Assembly (NCBI RefSeq): GCF_001425045.1 | Contig: NZ_LMDJ01000036.1 | Location: 248,001-312,000, forward strand | DNA from: Massilia sp. Root351 | Lineage (GTDB): Bacteria; Pseudomonadota; Gammaproteobacteria; Burkholderiales; Burkholderiaceae_D | Direction of reading: 5' to 3' | Length of the DNA stretch: 64,000 nt | Part shown: positions 15,616-24,031 of the stretch, piece by piece | How positions within the stretch are numbered: position 1 is the first letter of the stretch | Layout: the number at the start of each line of letters is the position of its first letter | The notes under the pieces: generated by a model | What the model was told of the DNA's origin: nothing | Databases searched by the model: none | What the model saw: only the letters and a program-made list of their open reading frames with translations | Made by a program: the position numbers and the translations under genes

Positions 15616-17607
15616 TTACGCGGCTTGTAGTTGCAGGTGCTGGGACCCGGCGCCGCCATGGTGCTGCAGCAGGGCCGCCACATCCAGTATCAGCGCCACT
15701 TCACCGCTGCCCAGGATGGTGGAGCCGCTGATGCAGCGTACGCCGCTGAATACGGGGCTGAGCGGCTTGATCACGGTCTGGAACTCGCCCAGCAAGCTGT
15801 CCACCACCAGCCCGGCGCGCTGGCCTGCGTGCTTCAGCACCACGATGGATTCGCGCCGCCCGGCCGGGCCTTGCACGCCGAACATGTCGCGCAGGCGCAC
15901 GAAGGGCAATACCTGGCCGCGCAGGTTGGCGTAGTCCTGGCCAGGTTCGGCCGCGAATTCGATGCACTCCTCTATCGTGTCGAGCGGGATCACATAGGTG
16001 GACTTGCCCAGGCCGACCAGGAAGCCATCGATGATGGCGAGCGTGAGCGGCAGGCGCACCGTCACCGTGGTGCCCTTGCCTTCCGCGCTGTCGACCGACA
16101 CGCTGCCGCGCAGCGCGTTGATATTGCGCTTGACCACGTCCATGCCCACGCCGCGGCCGGACAGGTTGGTCACCTGTTCGGCCGTTGAGAAGCCCGGTTC
16201 GAAGATGAGCGCGTAAATTTCACCGTCGCTCAGCTTGCGGTCGGCCTCCACCAGGCCCCGCTCGACGGCCTTGGCGAAGATGCGCTCCTTCTTCAAGCCG
16301 CCGCCATCGTCGCTCACTTCGATGACGATGCTGCCGGAGTCGTGATAGGCGTTGAGCCGCACGGTGCCGCGCTCGGGCTTGCCCGCCGCGGTGCGCCGTT
16401 CGGCCGCTTCGATGCCGTGGTCGATGGCGTTGCGCACCAGGTGCATCAGCGGGTCGCCGATTTTCTCCACCACGGTCTTGTCCAGCTCAGCGTCCTCGCC
16501 GTTGACCACCAGCGCGATGTCCTTGCCCAGTTCGCGCGACACGTCGTGTACCACGCGCTGGAAGCGGTTGAAGGTGGCGCCGATTTTCACCATGCGCAGC
16601 TGCAGCGCGCTGTCGCGCACTTCCTCCACCAGCGTGGACAGGCGCGAGGTGCTTTCCTGCAGTTCGGCGTTGCGCACGCGGCGCGCGATCAGGTCGGCCG
16701 AGGCGCCGGCGATGATCAATTCACCCACCAGGTTGATCAGGTGGTCCAGCTTGTCAGCGTCCACGCGCACGGTGCGCGATTCGGCGCCCCGTTGATCCGG
16801 CTGCGCTTTCTGCAGCTCCTGCGGCTGTACCGGGGCCTGCAGCTGCGGCAGCCCCGGAGGCTGGGGCGGCATGACGCGCACCGTGCAATCGTCCTGCACG
16901 AATTCGAACACCGCCTCGATGGTGGCCTGGTCGGCGCCGCTGTCGAAGGCGATCTCGTAGCCCAGGTAGCAGGACTCGGGGTCCATCTGGCCGGGATCCG
17001 GCAGCGCGTCGTCCACGGTGGCAATGGCGGTGATGCGGCCGATCTGGTTCAGGTAGCGCAAGAAGGACAGCGGGTCCATGCCGTTGCGCAGCACGTCCGG
17101 TCCGAAACGCAGGGAGATGTGCCAGTGCGTGCCTTGGCTGCGCGCCACCGGGGCTCCACCGTCCGCTACCGTGGCGGCGGCGCCATCCGCCGCGCAAGCG
17201 GCGTTGGCATGCCCATCGTCCAGGTAGGCGGACAGCCGTAGCAGCAAAGGCGCGCCGCGCTGCCGCATGGCGTCGTCCGCGCCGGCCTGACCGGCTTCCA
17301 GCGCGTCCGTCATGGCGCCGATATGGTCGCAGCAGGACAGCAGCAGCGTGACCAGCTCGCCGTCCGTATCGACCGTCCCGGCGCGGACTTCATCGAGCAC
17401 GCTTTCCAGCACGTGGGTGAAGGCGACGATGTGGTCCAGGCTGAACAGGCCGGCCGAGCCCTTGATGGTGTGTGCGGCGCGGAAGATGGCGTTCACCGCT
17501 TCCAGCCGATCCCCATGGCGGCCCAGCGCCAGCAGCGCGTTCTCCATGTCGGCCAGCAGGTCGCGGCACTCCGCGATATAGGTTTGCAGCGCGTCGTCGA
17601 GGTTCAT
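15616..17607 (-). CDS. cheA: Chemotaxis histidine kinase CheA
   Basis: A 663-residue CheA. The HPt domain is N-terminal with phosphorylated H46 in FRAAHTIKGSAGLF. Next is a linker and response-regulator docking region (~165-260, WHISLRFGPDVLRNGMDPLSFLRYL), then a dimerisation domain (~285-345). The HATPase domain has the N-box HLVRNAIDHGIE, G1 VSDDGGGL, and the G2 region with FEPGFSTAEQVTNLSGRGVGMDVVK. The C-terminal CheW-like domain (~520-650) contains LRGQVLPFVRLRDMFG. ATG 17607 overlaps the stop of the STAS gene. It phosphorylates CheY encoded two genes upstream. Confidence 0.96.
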   Translation of the reverse strand: MNLDDALQTYIAECRDLLADMENALLALGRHGDRLEAVNAIFRAAHTIKGSAGLFSLDHIVAFTHVLESVLDEVRAGTVDTDGELVTLLLSCCDHIGAMTDALEAGQAGADDAMRQRGAPLLLRLSAYLDDGHANAACAADGAAATVADGGAPVARSQGTHWHISLRFGPDVLRNGMDPLSFLRYLNQIGRITAIATVDDALPDPGQMDPESCYLGYEIAFDSGADQATIEAVFEFVQDDCTVRVMPPQPPGLPQLQAPVQPQELQKAQPDQRGAESRTVRVDADKLDHLINLVGELIIAGASADLIARRVRNAELQESTSRLSTLVEEVRDSALQLRMVKIGATFNRFQRVVHDVSRELGKDIALVVNGEDAELDKTVVEKIGDPLMHLVRNAIDHGIEAAERRTAAGKPERGTVRLNAYHDSGSIVIEVSDDGGGLKKERIFAKAVERGLVEADRKLSDGEIYALIFEPGFSTAEQVTNLSGRGVGMDVVKRNINALRGSVSVDSAEGKGTTVTVRLPLTLAIIDGFLVGLGKSTYVIPLDTIEECIEFAAEPGQDYANLRGQVLPFVRLRDMFGVQGPAGRRESIVVLKHAGQRAGLVVDSLLGEFQTVIKPLSPVFSGVRCISGSTILGSGEVALILDVAALLQHHGGAGSQHLQLQAA

Positions 17608-17948
17608 GCCACGCTCCTGCCGCCGCCGTTGCCGCCGGCCGCCATCAGCAGCGGATCGCCGAACCAGCCGGCCAGGTCCATCAGCTCGAAGACTTCCAGC
17701 ACGGCCGGACTGTGAGCCACCAGGCGCAGCTGACGCTGCAGCTGCAGCGCGCTGCGCCTGGCCAGCATCAGCAGCTGCACGCCGGCGGTGTCGATTTCGG
17801 TCACGCCGGCCAGGTCCACTTCCAGTGCATGGCCGCCAGCGTGGGCGCGGCTGACGGCGGCCAGCAGCGCCGCCTTCAGCTCGGCGGCGCGGTAGATGGT
17901 CAGCTCGCCTTCGATAAACAGCAGACCCGGATCGATATCCCCTGGCAT
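17604..17948 (-). CDS. STAS-domain protein in the chemotaxis operon
   Basis: A 114-residue single STAS (anti-anti-sigma-like) domain. The core VDLAGVTEIDTAGVQLLMLARR (~44-65) carries the DTAG motif, where the Thr takes the place of the phosphorylated Ser/Thr of SpoIIAA-type proteins. STAS proteins are common between cheY and cheA in this operon class; their role in the array is not well established. Its TGA overlaps the cheA ATG and it lies 15 bp after cheY, so it is firmly part of the operon. The C-terminal Gly-rich tail is probably flexible. Confidence 0.85.
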   Translation of the reverse strand: MPGDIDPGLLFIEGELTIYRAAELKAALLAAVSRAHAGGHALEVDLAGVTEIDTAGVQLLMLARRSALQLQRQLRLVAHSPAVLEVFELMDLAGWFGDPLLMAAGGNGGGRSVA

Positions 17949-17963
17949 GGCCGCTCCCGCTGC

Positions 17964-18332
17964 TTAAGGCAGGCAGAGTTTTTGCACGGCGCCCAGCAGC
18001 ACTTCGGGCTTGAAGGGCTTGACCACCCAGGCCTTGGCGCCGGCCGCCTGGCCTTCGCGCTTCTTGGCCTCCTGCGATTCCGTGGTCAGCATGATCACCG
18101 GCGTAAACTTGTGGCTGGCCTGCTGCTTCAGCTCGCGCACGAAGGTGATGCCGTCCATATTGGGCATGTTCACGTCGCACACGATCAGGTTGACCTTCTT
18201 CTCGCCCAGCTTGCTCAGCGCAATCTGGCCGTCGGCCGCTTCGATCACGTCATAGCCCGCGCTCTTCAGCGCGATGCCCACGACCTGCCGCAGCGAAGCC
18301 GAGTCGTCTACCACCATAATGGTCTTGGCCAT
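17964..18332 (-). CDS. cheY: Chemotaxis response regulator CheY
   Basis: A 122-residue stand-alone receiver domain. Acidic pocket D9-D10, phosphoacceptor D53 in VCDVNMPNMDG, switch Thr in IMLTTES and the K of VVKPFKPE are all present. It is phosphorylated by CheA and diffuses to the flagellar (or other) motor. It follows the upstream MCP by 9 bp on the same strand and precedes the STAS gene. Confidence 0.95.
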   Translation of the reverse strand: MAKTIMVVDDSASLRQVVGIALKSAGYDVIEAADGQIALSKLGEKKVNLIVCDVNMPNMDGITFVRELKQQASHKFTPVIMLTTESQEAKKREGQAAGAKAWVVKPFKPEVLLGAVQKLCLP

Positions 18333-18341
18333 ACCTACTCC

Positions 18342-19535
18342 TTAAAAAAACGTAACTTCATCGGCCGGCGCGGGCAGCGCCGCCGGCTTGGCGCGCTGCG
18401 GGGACGCGGACGGCGGCGCCGGCGGCGCGGCCCGGCTGTCCAGCGCATACTCCTCGGCCATGGCATAGGTTTTTTCCAGCTCGGCCAGCAAGCCGGCGGC
18501 ATCCAGCGGCTGCAGGCGGCGGTCCTGCTCGAAGCCGGCGCAATGCCGTTCCAGCGCCGCGCGCAGCAAGTCGATGTTCTGCTTCACATGGCTCATGATC
18601 TGGGTCACGCGGTCCTGGAACTGCAGCTGCACCAGCGCCTCGCCCACCTCGTACTGGATGCCGACGCTTTCTTCCTTCAGCAGATTGCTGGACTGGACCA
18701 GCGCGTCGGTGACACCGCGGAAACCGCTCAGTACACCGGCAATCGCCTGTTCGGACACGCGCATCGACTCTTCTTCCAGCGCGCCCGACTGCTGCGCCGC
18801 CTGCGCCGTGGCGACAATGGCATTGCTCACCAGGGCCACCTTTTCGGCGATGCGGCGGCCGGTATCGGCCGACTGGTTGGACAGCATGCGCACTTCCTTG
18901 GCCACCACGGCGAAACCGCGTCCGCGCTCGCCGGCGCGCGCCGCCTCGATGGCCGCGTTCAGCGCCAGCAAATTGGTCTGGGCGGCGATACTGGCGACGT
19001 CGGCCGCCATTTCCTTCAGTTCGCGCACGAACAGGCCCAGGCCGTTCACCTTGTCCAGCATGGCGGCCTTGCTTTCGGTGGCCGAACGCAGCGAGGCGAC
19101 CACGCCTTGCAGCTCGCGCTCGCTGTTGGCAAACACCGTCACCAGGCCGTCGCCGCCGTCCATGGACGCGGTGGCGACGCTGGCGGCGCCCACGGCCTGG
19201 TCCAGCCGCTCCACGATGCCGCCGAAACGGCCGGCCAGCGCGGCCACCGCCTCATCCATCTGCGCAATTGAATTCTCGATATGGCGCGACCATACCGGCG
19301 CGACCGACACGCCGAGCGCGCGCTGCCCTTCCAGGTAATCGTCCACCGACTGGTTGAAGGTGCTTTGCATGGCGTTGAAATACAGCCCGCTGGCGTAGCC
19401 GCAAGCCACCAGCAGCAACACGGTGAGGCCGCCGGCCAGGCTGAAACCGCTGAAGGCCAGCACCGCGAACGCCGCCAGCAGCGCCAGCGACAGCGGAAGG
19501 AACAGGCAGGCATGGCTGCGTACGAAATTTTTCAC
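18342..19535 (-). CDS. Methyl-accepting chemotaxis protein with a short TM hairpin and no periplasmic sensor
   Basis: About 397 residues from the GTG at 19535. GTG is favoured because upstream in-frame codons overlap the inverted repeat and have no homologous look, and AGGAG lies 10 bp before it. Two hydrophobic segments (~9-27 and ~29-49) form a tight hairpin, so no ligand-binding domain exists outside the cell. The cytoplasmic part has the conserved tip region IAAQTNLLALNAAIEAARAGERGRGFAVVAKEVRML. The C-terminal ~80 residues (QFQDRVTQIMSHVKQNIDLL) resemble receptors that sense internal or energy signals. It is first in the chemotaxis operon. There is no HAMP domain of normal length. Confidence 0.85.
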   Translation of the reverse strand: MKNFVRSHACLFLPLSLALLAAFAVLAFSGFSLAGGLTVLLLVACGYASGLYFNAMQSTFNQSVDDYLEGQRALGVSVAPVWSRHIENSIAQMDEAVAALAGRFGGIVERLDQAVGAASVATASMDGGDGLVTVFANSERELQGVVASLRSATESKAAMLDKVNGLGLFVRELKEMAADVASIAAQTNLLALNAAIEAARAGERGRGFAVVAKEVRMLSNQSADTGRRIAEKVALVSNAIVATAQAAQQSGALEEESMRVSEQAIAGVLSGFRGVTDALVQSSNLLKEESVGIQYEVGEALVQLQFQDRVTQIMSHVKQNIDLLRAALERHCAGFEQDRRLQPLDAAGLLAELEKTYAMAEEYALDSRAAPPAPPSASPQRAKPAALPAPADEVTFF

Positions 19536-19613
19536 TGCCGGGATTCTCCTGGGGATACGCTGCCCGTCCAGCCGGGTGAAGTCGCCAGCAAACTGTATCC
19601 ACCAGGGAACTGC

Positions 19614-19673
19614 CTGTAACCTGTACTTTGGTACAGTGTGGAATTCCTGCATGCACCAAAGTACAAGTTACAG
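19614..19673. promoter_or_regulatory. 19-bp inverted repeat between the chemotaxis operon and cheD
   Basis: Arms at 19614-19632 and 19655-19673 are reverse complements with one mismatch and share ACCAAAGTAC / GTACTTTGGT, separated by 22 bp. The left arm extends into a smaller dyad, TGTAC-TTTG-GTACA (19622-19635). The element lies between divergent transcription units and is a good candidate for a dual operator. It ends 28 bp before the cheD ATG. Confidence 0.5.
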
Positions 19674-19701
19674 CGGCCCGCTGCTGCCTTTAGAGTGGGT
19701 C

Positions 19702-20307
19702 ATGGCTAGAAATAACGACATCATCGACATCTTCCTGCTGCCCGGCGAATACTTCGTGGGCGGACCGGAATACCGCATCCGCACCCTGCTAGGGTCATGC
19801 GTGTCGATTACCCTGTGGCATCCGGCACGGCGGGTCGGCACCATGTCGCATTTTCTGTTGTCGGCGCGCAACTCATCGAAGGATCCGGGCTTGAACAGCC
19901 GTTACGGGGAAGAGGCGCTGGAACTGATGCTGGCCGAATTGCGCGCCATGGGGGTGGACCCGGCCGAGTGCCAAGCCAAGATATTCGGCGGCAGCCAGAT
20001 GTTCCCGGGGCGGGACGACCAGAAGGCCAGCAACATCGGGCGCCAGAACGGCGAGGTGGCGCTGCGCCTGCTGCGCGCGCACGCCATCCCGGTGGTGTCC
20101 GAAAGCCTGTACGGCGTCGGGCACCGCAGCATCATCTTCGATATCCGCAGCGGCAATGTGTGGAGCCGCCAGGCGCAGCCGGAGGAAAGCGCTTCGGCTG
20201 CCGGCAAGCCGGCGCTGCGGGAACCGAAGTTCGCCGAGGCCAGGCCGGGCGACAGCAAGGCGGGCGAAACCGCTACGGGGCTCCCGCGCTGTGCAGTCTT
20301 GACTTGA
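19702..20307 (+). CDS. cheD: Chemoreceptor glutamine deamidase CheD
   Basis: A 201-residue CheD, which deamidates receptor glutamines. Catalytic region: the Cys in LLGSCVSITLWH (C28-C31 zone) and the His in GTMSHFLL, plus KIFGGSQMF and the C-terminal SESLYGVGHRSIIFDIRSGNV. ATG 19702 is preferred; another in-frame ATG at 19651 lies inside the right arm of the inverted repeat. The last ~40 residues are Ala/Pro/Glu-rich and poorly structured. It is divergent from the chemotaxis operon and overlaps the convergent cbpM gene by 35 bp. Confidence 0.92.
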   Translation: MARNNDIIDIFLLPGEYFVGGPEYRIRTLLGSCVSITLWHPARRVGTMSHFLLSARNSSKDPGLNSRYGEEALELMLAELRAMGVDPAECQAKIFGGSQMFPGRDDQKASNIGRQNGEVALRLLRAHAIPVVSESLYGVGHRSIIFDIRSGNVWSRQAQPEESASAAGKPALREPKFAEARPGDSKAGETATGLPRCAVLT

Positions 20308-20614
20308 GCCGCCGCACTTCCTCGCACAAGTCCACCACCAGCGCCGCCAGTTCCTCGTCGGCCTCGAAATCGCGCTCCACGCGCAGCAGGTGGAGCGCGC
20401 GCCGCAGTTCGCCGCTGGCGAAGCGCCACGCGTGCGGCGGGGCCGCCGTGGCCGCGCCTGCCGCGTCCACCACGATAGGGGCCGCCGTCACGCTGCAGAG
20501 CAGCGCGCCGCTGCTGACATGGCGCACCACCCAGTCCGGCTCCACGGCGCAGGCACGCGCCAGCTCTTCCAGTGTCAGCGCAGCCTCGTCCAGCAACTCA
20601 CCATGAATCTGCAT
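20273..20614 (-). CDS. cbpM: Chaperone modulator CbpM
   Basis: A 113-residue CbpM-like protein, the specific inhibitor and partner of the DnaJ-type co-chaperone CbpA. Features are an N-terminal helix-turn-helix resembling MerR (LLDEAALTLEELARACAVEPDWVVRHV) and a C-terminal heptad-containing helix (RALHLLRVERDFEADEELAALVVDLCEEVRRLKSRL). It starts 2 bp after the cbpA stop region, the standard cbpA-cbpM pair. A central Ala/Pro segment of about 15 residues is an insertion relative to E. coli CbpM. Confidence 0.88.
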   Translation of the reverse strand: MQIHGELLDEAALTLEELARACAVEPDWVVRHVSSGALLCSVTAAPIVVDAAGAATAAPPHAWRFASGELRRALHLLRVERDFEADEELAALVVDLCEEVRRLKSRLHSAGAP

Positions 20615-20616
20615 AA

Positions 20617-21585
20617 TCAAGCTCCCATGCCGGCGCGCGGGTTGAAGTCCAGCTCGCGCGCCATGGTTTCGTACAGCTGGCGCGCGCGCTCGGTGTCGGC
20701 GGGCGGCAGCACCAGTTCCAGCATCAGGTAAAGATCGCCGCCGGCCGCGCCGGATTGCGCCTGCGCGCGCGACGGCGGAATGCCGCGCCCCTTCAGGCGC
20801 AGCTTGCGCCCGCCCTGCGACTTGGGCGGCACCGCCACCGTGACGCGGCCGGACGGCGTGGGCACGTCGATTTGCGCACCCAGCGCCGCCTCCCACGGCG
20901 CCACCGGCACCGTCTGGTAGACGTCGCGTCCTTCGATGCGGTAGCGCGCGTGGTGGCGGAAGCGGATTTCCAAATACAGGTCGCCGGCCGGCGCGCCGCC
21001 GCTGCCCGGATGGCCCTGGCCGGACAGGCGCAGCTGCTGGCCTGCGGTGATGCCTTGCGGGATGTTCACGTCCAGGGTGCGCTCGCGCGTGACGGTGCGG
21101 CCGTGCGCGTCCTCCTCCTGCAGGCGGACGCTGACGGTGCGGCTGGCGCCGTGGTAGGCGTCGGCCAGGTCGATTTCCAGCGCGGCGTGGCTGTCCCCGC
21201 CGCGCTGCTGCATCGGCCGGCCCCGGCCCCGGTTGCCGCCGATATTGGCGAACAGGTCGGCGAAGAAGTCGCTGTCGAAGCCGGCGCCGCCCGGCGCGCG
21301 GCCGCCGCCCATGCCGCCCATATTGCCCCAGTCCGGCGGCGGACGGAATTCCTGGCCGGCGCGGTACTGGCCGTTGTTGCCCAGCGCGTCATAGGCGGCG
21401 CGTTTTTCCGCGTCGCCCAGCACGCCGTAGGCTTCGTTCAATTCCTTGGTTTTCTTGTCCGCGTCCGCTTCCTTGCTGACGTCCGGATGGTATTTGCGCA
21501 CCAGCTTGCGGTACGCCTTCTTGATCTCGTCGGCGCTGGCGGTCTTGGAAACGCCAAGCGCATGATAGTAGTCCTTGTATTCCAC
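20617..21585 (-). CDS. cbpA: DnaJ-like co-chaperone / curved-DNA-binding protein CbpA
   Basis: A 322-residue type II J-protein. The J domain (residues 1-68) has the HPD tripeptide in KYHPDVSKE. A Gly/Phe region (~75-125, GGMGGGRAPGGAGFDSDFFADLFANIGG) and two beta-sandwich C-terminal domains (~130-310) follow, with the conserved LDVNIPQGITAGQQLRLSGQG and PWEAALGAQIDVPT. There is no zinc-finger domain, as expected for CbpA. The start codon is GTG (21585). It stimulates DnaK and may bind curved DNA. Co-transcribed with cbpM. Confidence 0.93.
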   Translation of the reverse strand: MEYKDYYHALGVSKTASADEIKKAYRKLVRKYHPDVSKEADADKKTKELNEAYGVLGDAEKRAAYDALGNNGQYRAGQEFRPPPDWGNMGGMGGGRAPGGAGFDSDFFADLFANIGGNRGRGRPMQQRGGDSHAALEIDLADAYHGASRTVSVRLQEEDAHGRTVTRERTLDVNIPQGITAGQQLRLSGQGHPGSGGAPAGDLYLEIRFRHHARYRIEGRDVYQTVPVAPWEAALGAQIDVPTPSGRVTVAVPPKSQGGRKLRLKGRGIPPSRAQAQSGAAGGDLYLMLELVLPPADTERARQLYETMARELDFNPRAGMGA

Positions 21586-21629
21586 GATGGAGTGTCTCCA
21601 GGCAGCCCTGTCAGGTCCAGATTACAAGG

Positions 21630-21654
21630 AATCGCGCGCGGCCAGCGCGCGATT
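21630..21654 (-). terminator. Hairpin between the crystallin gene and cbpA
   Basis: A perfect 10-bp stem (AATCGCGCGC / GCGCGCGATT) with a 5-base loop, downstream of the crystallin gene and 45 bp before the cbpA start. The T-run is weak (TTCCTTG), so it may attenuate rather than terminate fully. Confidence 0.45.
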
Positions 21655-21695
21655 TGAACCGTTGGCCGGCCTGCCAGGAGCGCGGTTGGCCGCGG

Positions 21696-22388
21696 TTAGC
21701 GGATACGGCGCAGCGACGACGGCTTGTCGTTCATCGGCCCCAGGTTGTCGTAGCGGCCCGGGCCGTAGACGACGCACTGGCCGCCGAAGTTGTCGTGTTC
21801 GCACAGTTGCCACTGGCCTTCGTGGATGACCATGGAACTGGCGCGGTCGTTGAAGTCGGTGGCGCGGAAACTGCGGGTTTCGCCCTGGAAGGACACGCGG
21901 CGGCCTTCAAAGCGCGCGTGTTCGAACAGTTCGATCGGGTCGGGGCGGTAGCCGCCCTGGCGGTCATCGTGGCGGTCGCGCCATTCTTCGCGGCGCGCCT
22001 CGCGGCGTTCGTCGCGATCATCGCGGCCGTCACGGTCGCGGTCGCGGAACCCGCCGCCGCCGCGTCCGCCACGCTCCACCTGGCGCAGCGAGGAAATGCT
22101 GTTGTTGAAGCGGCGCAGGTCGTTGTGCTCGCCGCGCTCGAACACGGCGCAGTAGCCGCCGAAGTCCTTGTGCTCGCAAACTTCCCACACGCCCGAATGC
22201 ACCACCAGGCTGGAAGTGCGGTCGTTGAAGCCGGCCGCGCGCAGGTCGCGCGCACCGTCGCGGATGGTCACTTCTTCGCCGCGGAAATTGTCGCGCGAGA
22301 ACAGCGTGATTTCGCCGGCCTGGGCGGCGGCGAACTGGCTCAGCAGGGCGGCCGCGCAGGCCAGGGTCTTGATGCTAGTGCGTTTCAT
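21696..22388 (-). CDS. Secreted beta/gamma-crystallin protein, two domains
   Basis: A 230-residue exported protein; signal peptide 1-24 (cleavage near AQA-GEI). Two beta/gamma-crystallin domains (26-104 and 151-230), each with two Greek-key motifs, flank a linker rich in Arg and Asp (~106-148). All four calcium-site signatures (N/D)(N/D)xx(S/T)S are intact: N55-S60, N95-S100, N180-S185 and N220-S225. Each domain also carries a matching CEH-x-x-FGG-x-C segment, so a disulphide per domain is likely. Such proteins bind Ca2+ and are found in the envelope; the physiological role is unknown. ATG 22388 is chosen because the signal peptide starts there. Confidence 0.88.
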   Translation of the reverse strand: MKRTSIKTLACAAALLSQFAAAQAGEITLFSRDNFRGEEVTIRDGARDLRAAGFNDRTSSLVVHSGVWEVCEHKDFGGYCAVFERGEHNDLRRFNNSISSLRQVERGGRGGGGFRDRDRDGRDDRDERREARREEWRDRHDDRQGGYRPDPIELFEHARFEGRRVSFQGETRSFRATDFNDRASSMVIHEGQWQLCEHDNFGGQCVVYGPGRYDNLGPMNDKPSSLRRIR

Positions 22389-22534
22389 GGGTCTTAGCTC
22401 CGTAATATTCTTCTCATCCAGCGGATCGATGCCTTCTATCAACGATTTAGCTGGAGCATCAGCCTACACGACTGTGTAACAAATTCCTACTGCACCGAGT
22501 AGAATCGTTGCTTTAGTCCTAAGATTTCCTCCCC

Positions 22535-23923
22535 ATGCCGACCACTTTCACCCTCTCCAGCATCCGCACCGAAGCCGCCGCCCTGTGGAAGCTGGCCTGG
22601 CCGGTGCTGGTGGGGCAGCTGGCGACGGTGGGCATGGCGGTGGCCGACGTGGCCATGACCGGCCACGCCAGCGCCAGCGAACTGGCCGCCGTGTCGCTGG
22701 GCGCGTCGATCTGGTCCATCATCCTGGTCACCGTCAGCGGCACCATGATGGCGGTTAACAGCGTGGTGGCGCACGAGGTGGGCGCCGGCGCCTTCGGCAC
22801 CATCCCGCACTCGGTGCGCCAGGCCCTGTGGAAGGCGCTGGGCGTGGGCGTGATCGCCGCGCTGCTGGCCAACCTGGCCACCTTGCTGTTCAACCACCTG
22901 TACCTGGCGCCCGAGATCAATGCGCGCGCCTCGCTGTTCGTGCACATCATCAGCCTCGGCCTGCCGCCGTTCGCCGCCTACCGCGCGCTGTACGGCTATT
23001 CCACCTCGATCAACGAGACCAAGCCGGTAATGGTGATCGCCCTGCTCGGGCTGGTGTTCAACGTGATCGTCAACTGGCTGCTGATCTTTGGCCGCTTCGG
23101 CCTGCCCAAGCTGGGCGGCGTCGGCTGCGCCGTGGCCACTGCCGGCTGCATGTGGCTGATGCTGGGCGCCATGATCCTGTGGATACGCCACGCCCCCGCC
23201 TACCGCCAGACCTACCCGTTCACGCACTGGGAATGGCCGCACTGGCCGGAAATCCGCAGCATGCTCAAGCTCGGCCTGCCGATCGGCGTCACCTATTTTG
23301 CCGAAGTGAGCGCCTTCGGCGCGGTCAGCCTGCTGGTGGCGCGCTTCGGCGTGGTGGAAGTGTCGGCGCACCAGATCGCGCTGAACTTCGCCTCGCTGGT
23401 GTTCATGGTGCCGCTCAGCTTCGGCATCGGCCTGATCACGCGGGTCGGCCAGGCCATGGGCGAAGGCAACCCGGCGCGGGCCCGCTTCGCGTCCTGGGTG
23501 GGGGTGTCGATGTCGCTCATCTTCGCCTTGCTGTCGGCCCTCTTCATCGCACTGTTCCGGCACCAGATCGCCGCCGCCTACACCTCCGACGCGGCGGTGC
23601 AGGCGCTGTGCGCCCACCTGCTGCTGTTCGCCGCGCTGTTCCAGCTGTCCGACGCGGCCCAGGTGGCCTGCTCCTGCGCCATCCGCGGCTACAAGGTCAC
23701 GCGCCAGCCGATGCTGATCCAGCTGCTGGCGTTCTGGGTGTTCGCGCTGCCGCTGGGCTACCTGCTGGGGCTGGCGCCGCCATGGGCGCCCTTCGTCCCC
23801 GCCGCGCCCATGGCCGCCAGCGGCTTCTGGATCGGCCTGGTGCTGGGCCTGACCATCGCCGCCGTGCTGCTGACCGGCTTCCTGAACCGGCTGTCGCTGC
23901 AGCGCCTGCACGCATCCGCTTGA
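22535..23923 (+). CDS. norM: MATE family multidrug efflux pump
   Basis: A 462-residue, 12-helix MATE transporter of the NorM branch, expected to export cationic drugs by Na+ or H+ antiport. Typical features are the N-terminal LAWPVLVGQLATVGMAVADVAMTGHASASELAAVSLG, the internal repeat LGLPIGVTYFAEVSAFGAVSLLVARFG (second half) and RVGQAMGEGNPARAR in the loop. No ribosome-binding site of normal strength precedes the ATG. It is followed after about 108 bp by the DPP-IV gene on the same strand, with no evidence of a shared role. Confidence 0.9.
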   Translation: MPTTFTLSSIRTEAAALWKLAWPVLVGQLATVGMAVADVAMTGHASASELAAVSLGASIWSIILVTVSGTMMAVNSVVAHEVGAGAFGTIPHSVRQALWKALGVGVIAALLANLATLLFNHLYLAPEINARASLFVHIISLGLPPFAAYRALYGYSTSINETKPVMVIALLGLVFNVIVNWLLIFGRFGLPKLGGVGCAVATAGCMWLMLGAMILWIRHAPAYRQTYPFTHWEWPHWPEIRSMLKLGLPIGVTYFAEVSAFGAVSLLVARFGVVEVSAHQIALNFASLVFMVPLSFGIGLITRVGQAMGEGNPARARFASWVGVSMSLIFALLSALFIALFRHQIAAAYTSDAAVQALCAHLLLFAALFQLSDAAQVACSCAIRGYKVTRQPMLIQLLAFWVFALPLGYLLGLAPPWAPFVPAAPMAASGFWIGLVLGLTIAAVLLTGFLNRLSLQRLHASA

Positions 23924-24031
23924 GGACGCTGCGCGCGCCGAATGAACCACGGTTTTTCGGCGCGTTTTCCAAATCCAAGCAATGCGGCACTCTGGTATTG
24001 TCTTGCCCACTTGAACATTTCGGGATCTTCC

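Noticed and set aside
23992..24000. CTGGTATTG upstream of the DPP-IV gene, as in the chitin-locus sites
   Set aside because: The second GGTA word is missing at the right spacing, so it is probably chance and may be part of a -10 region.
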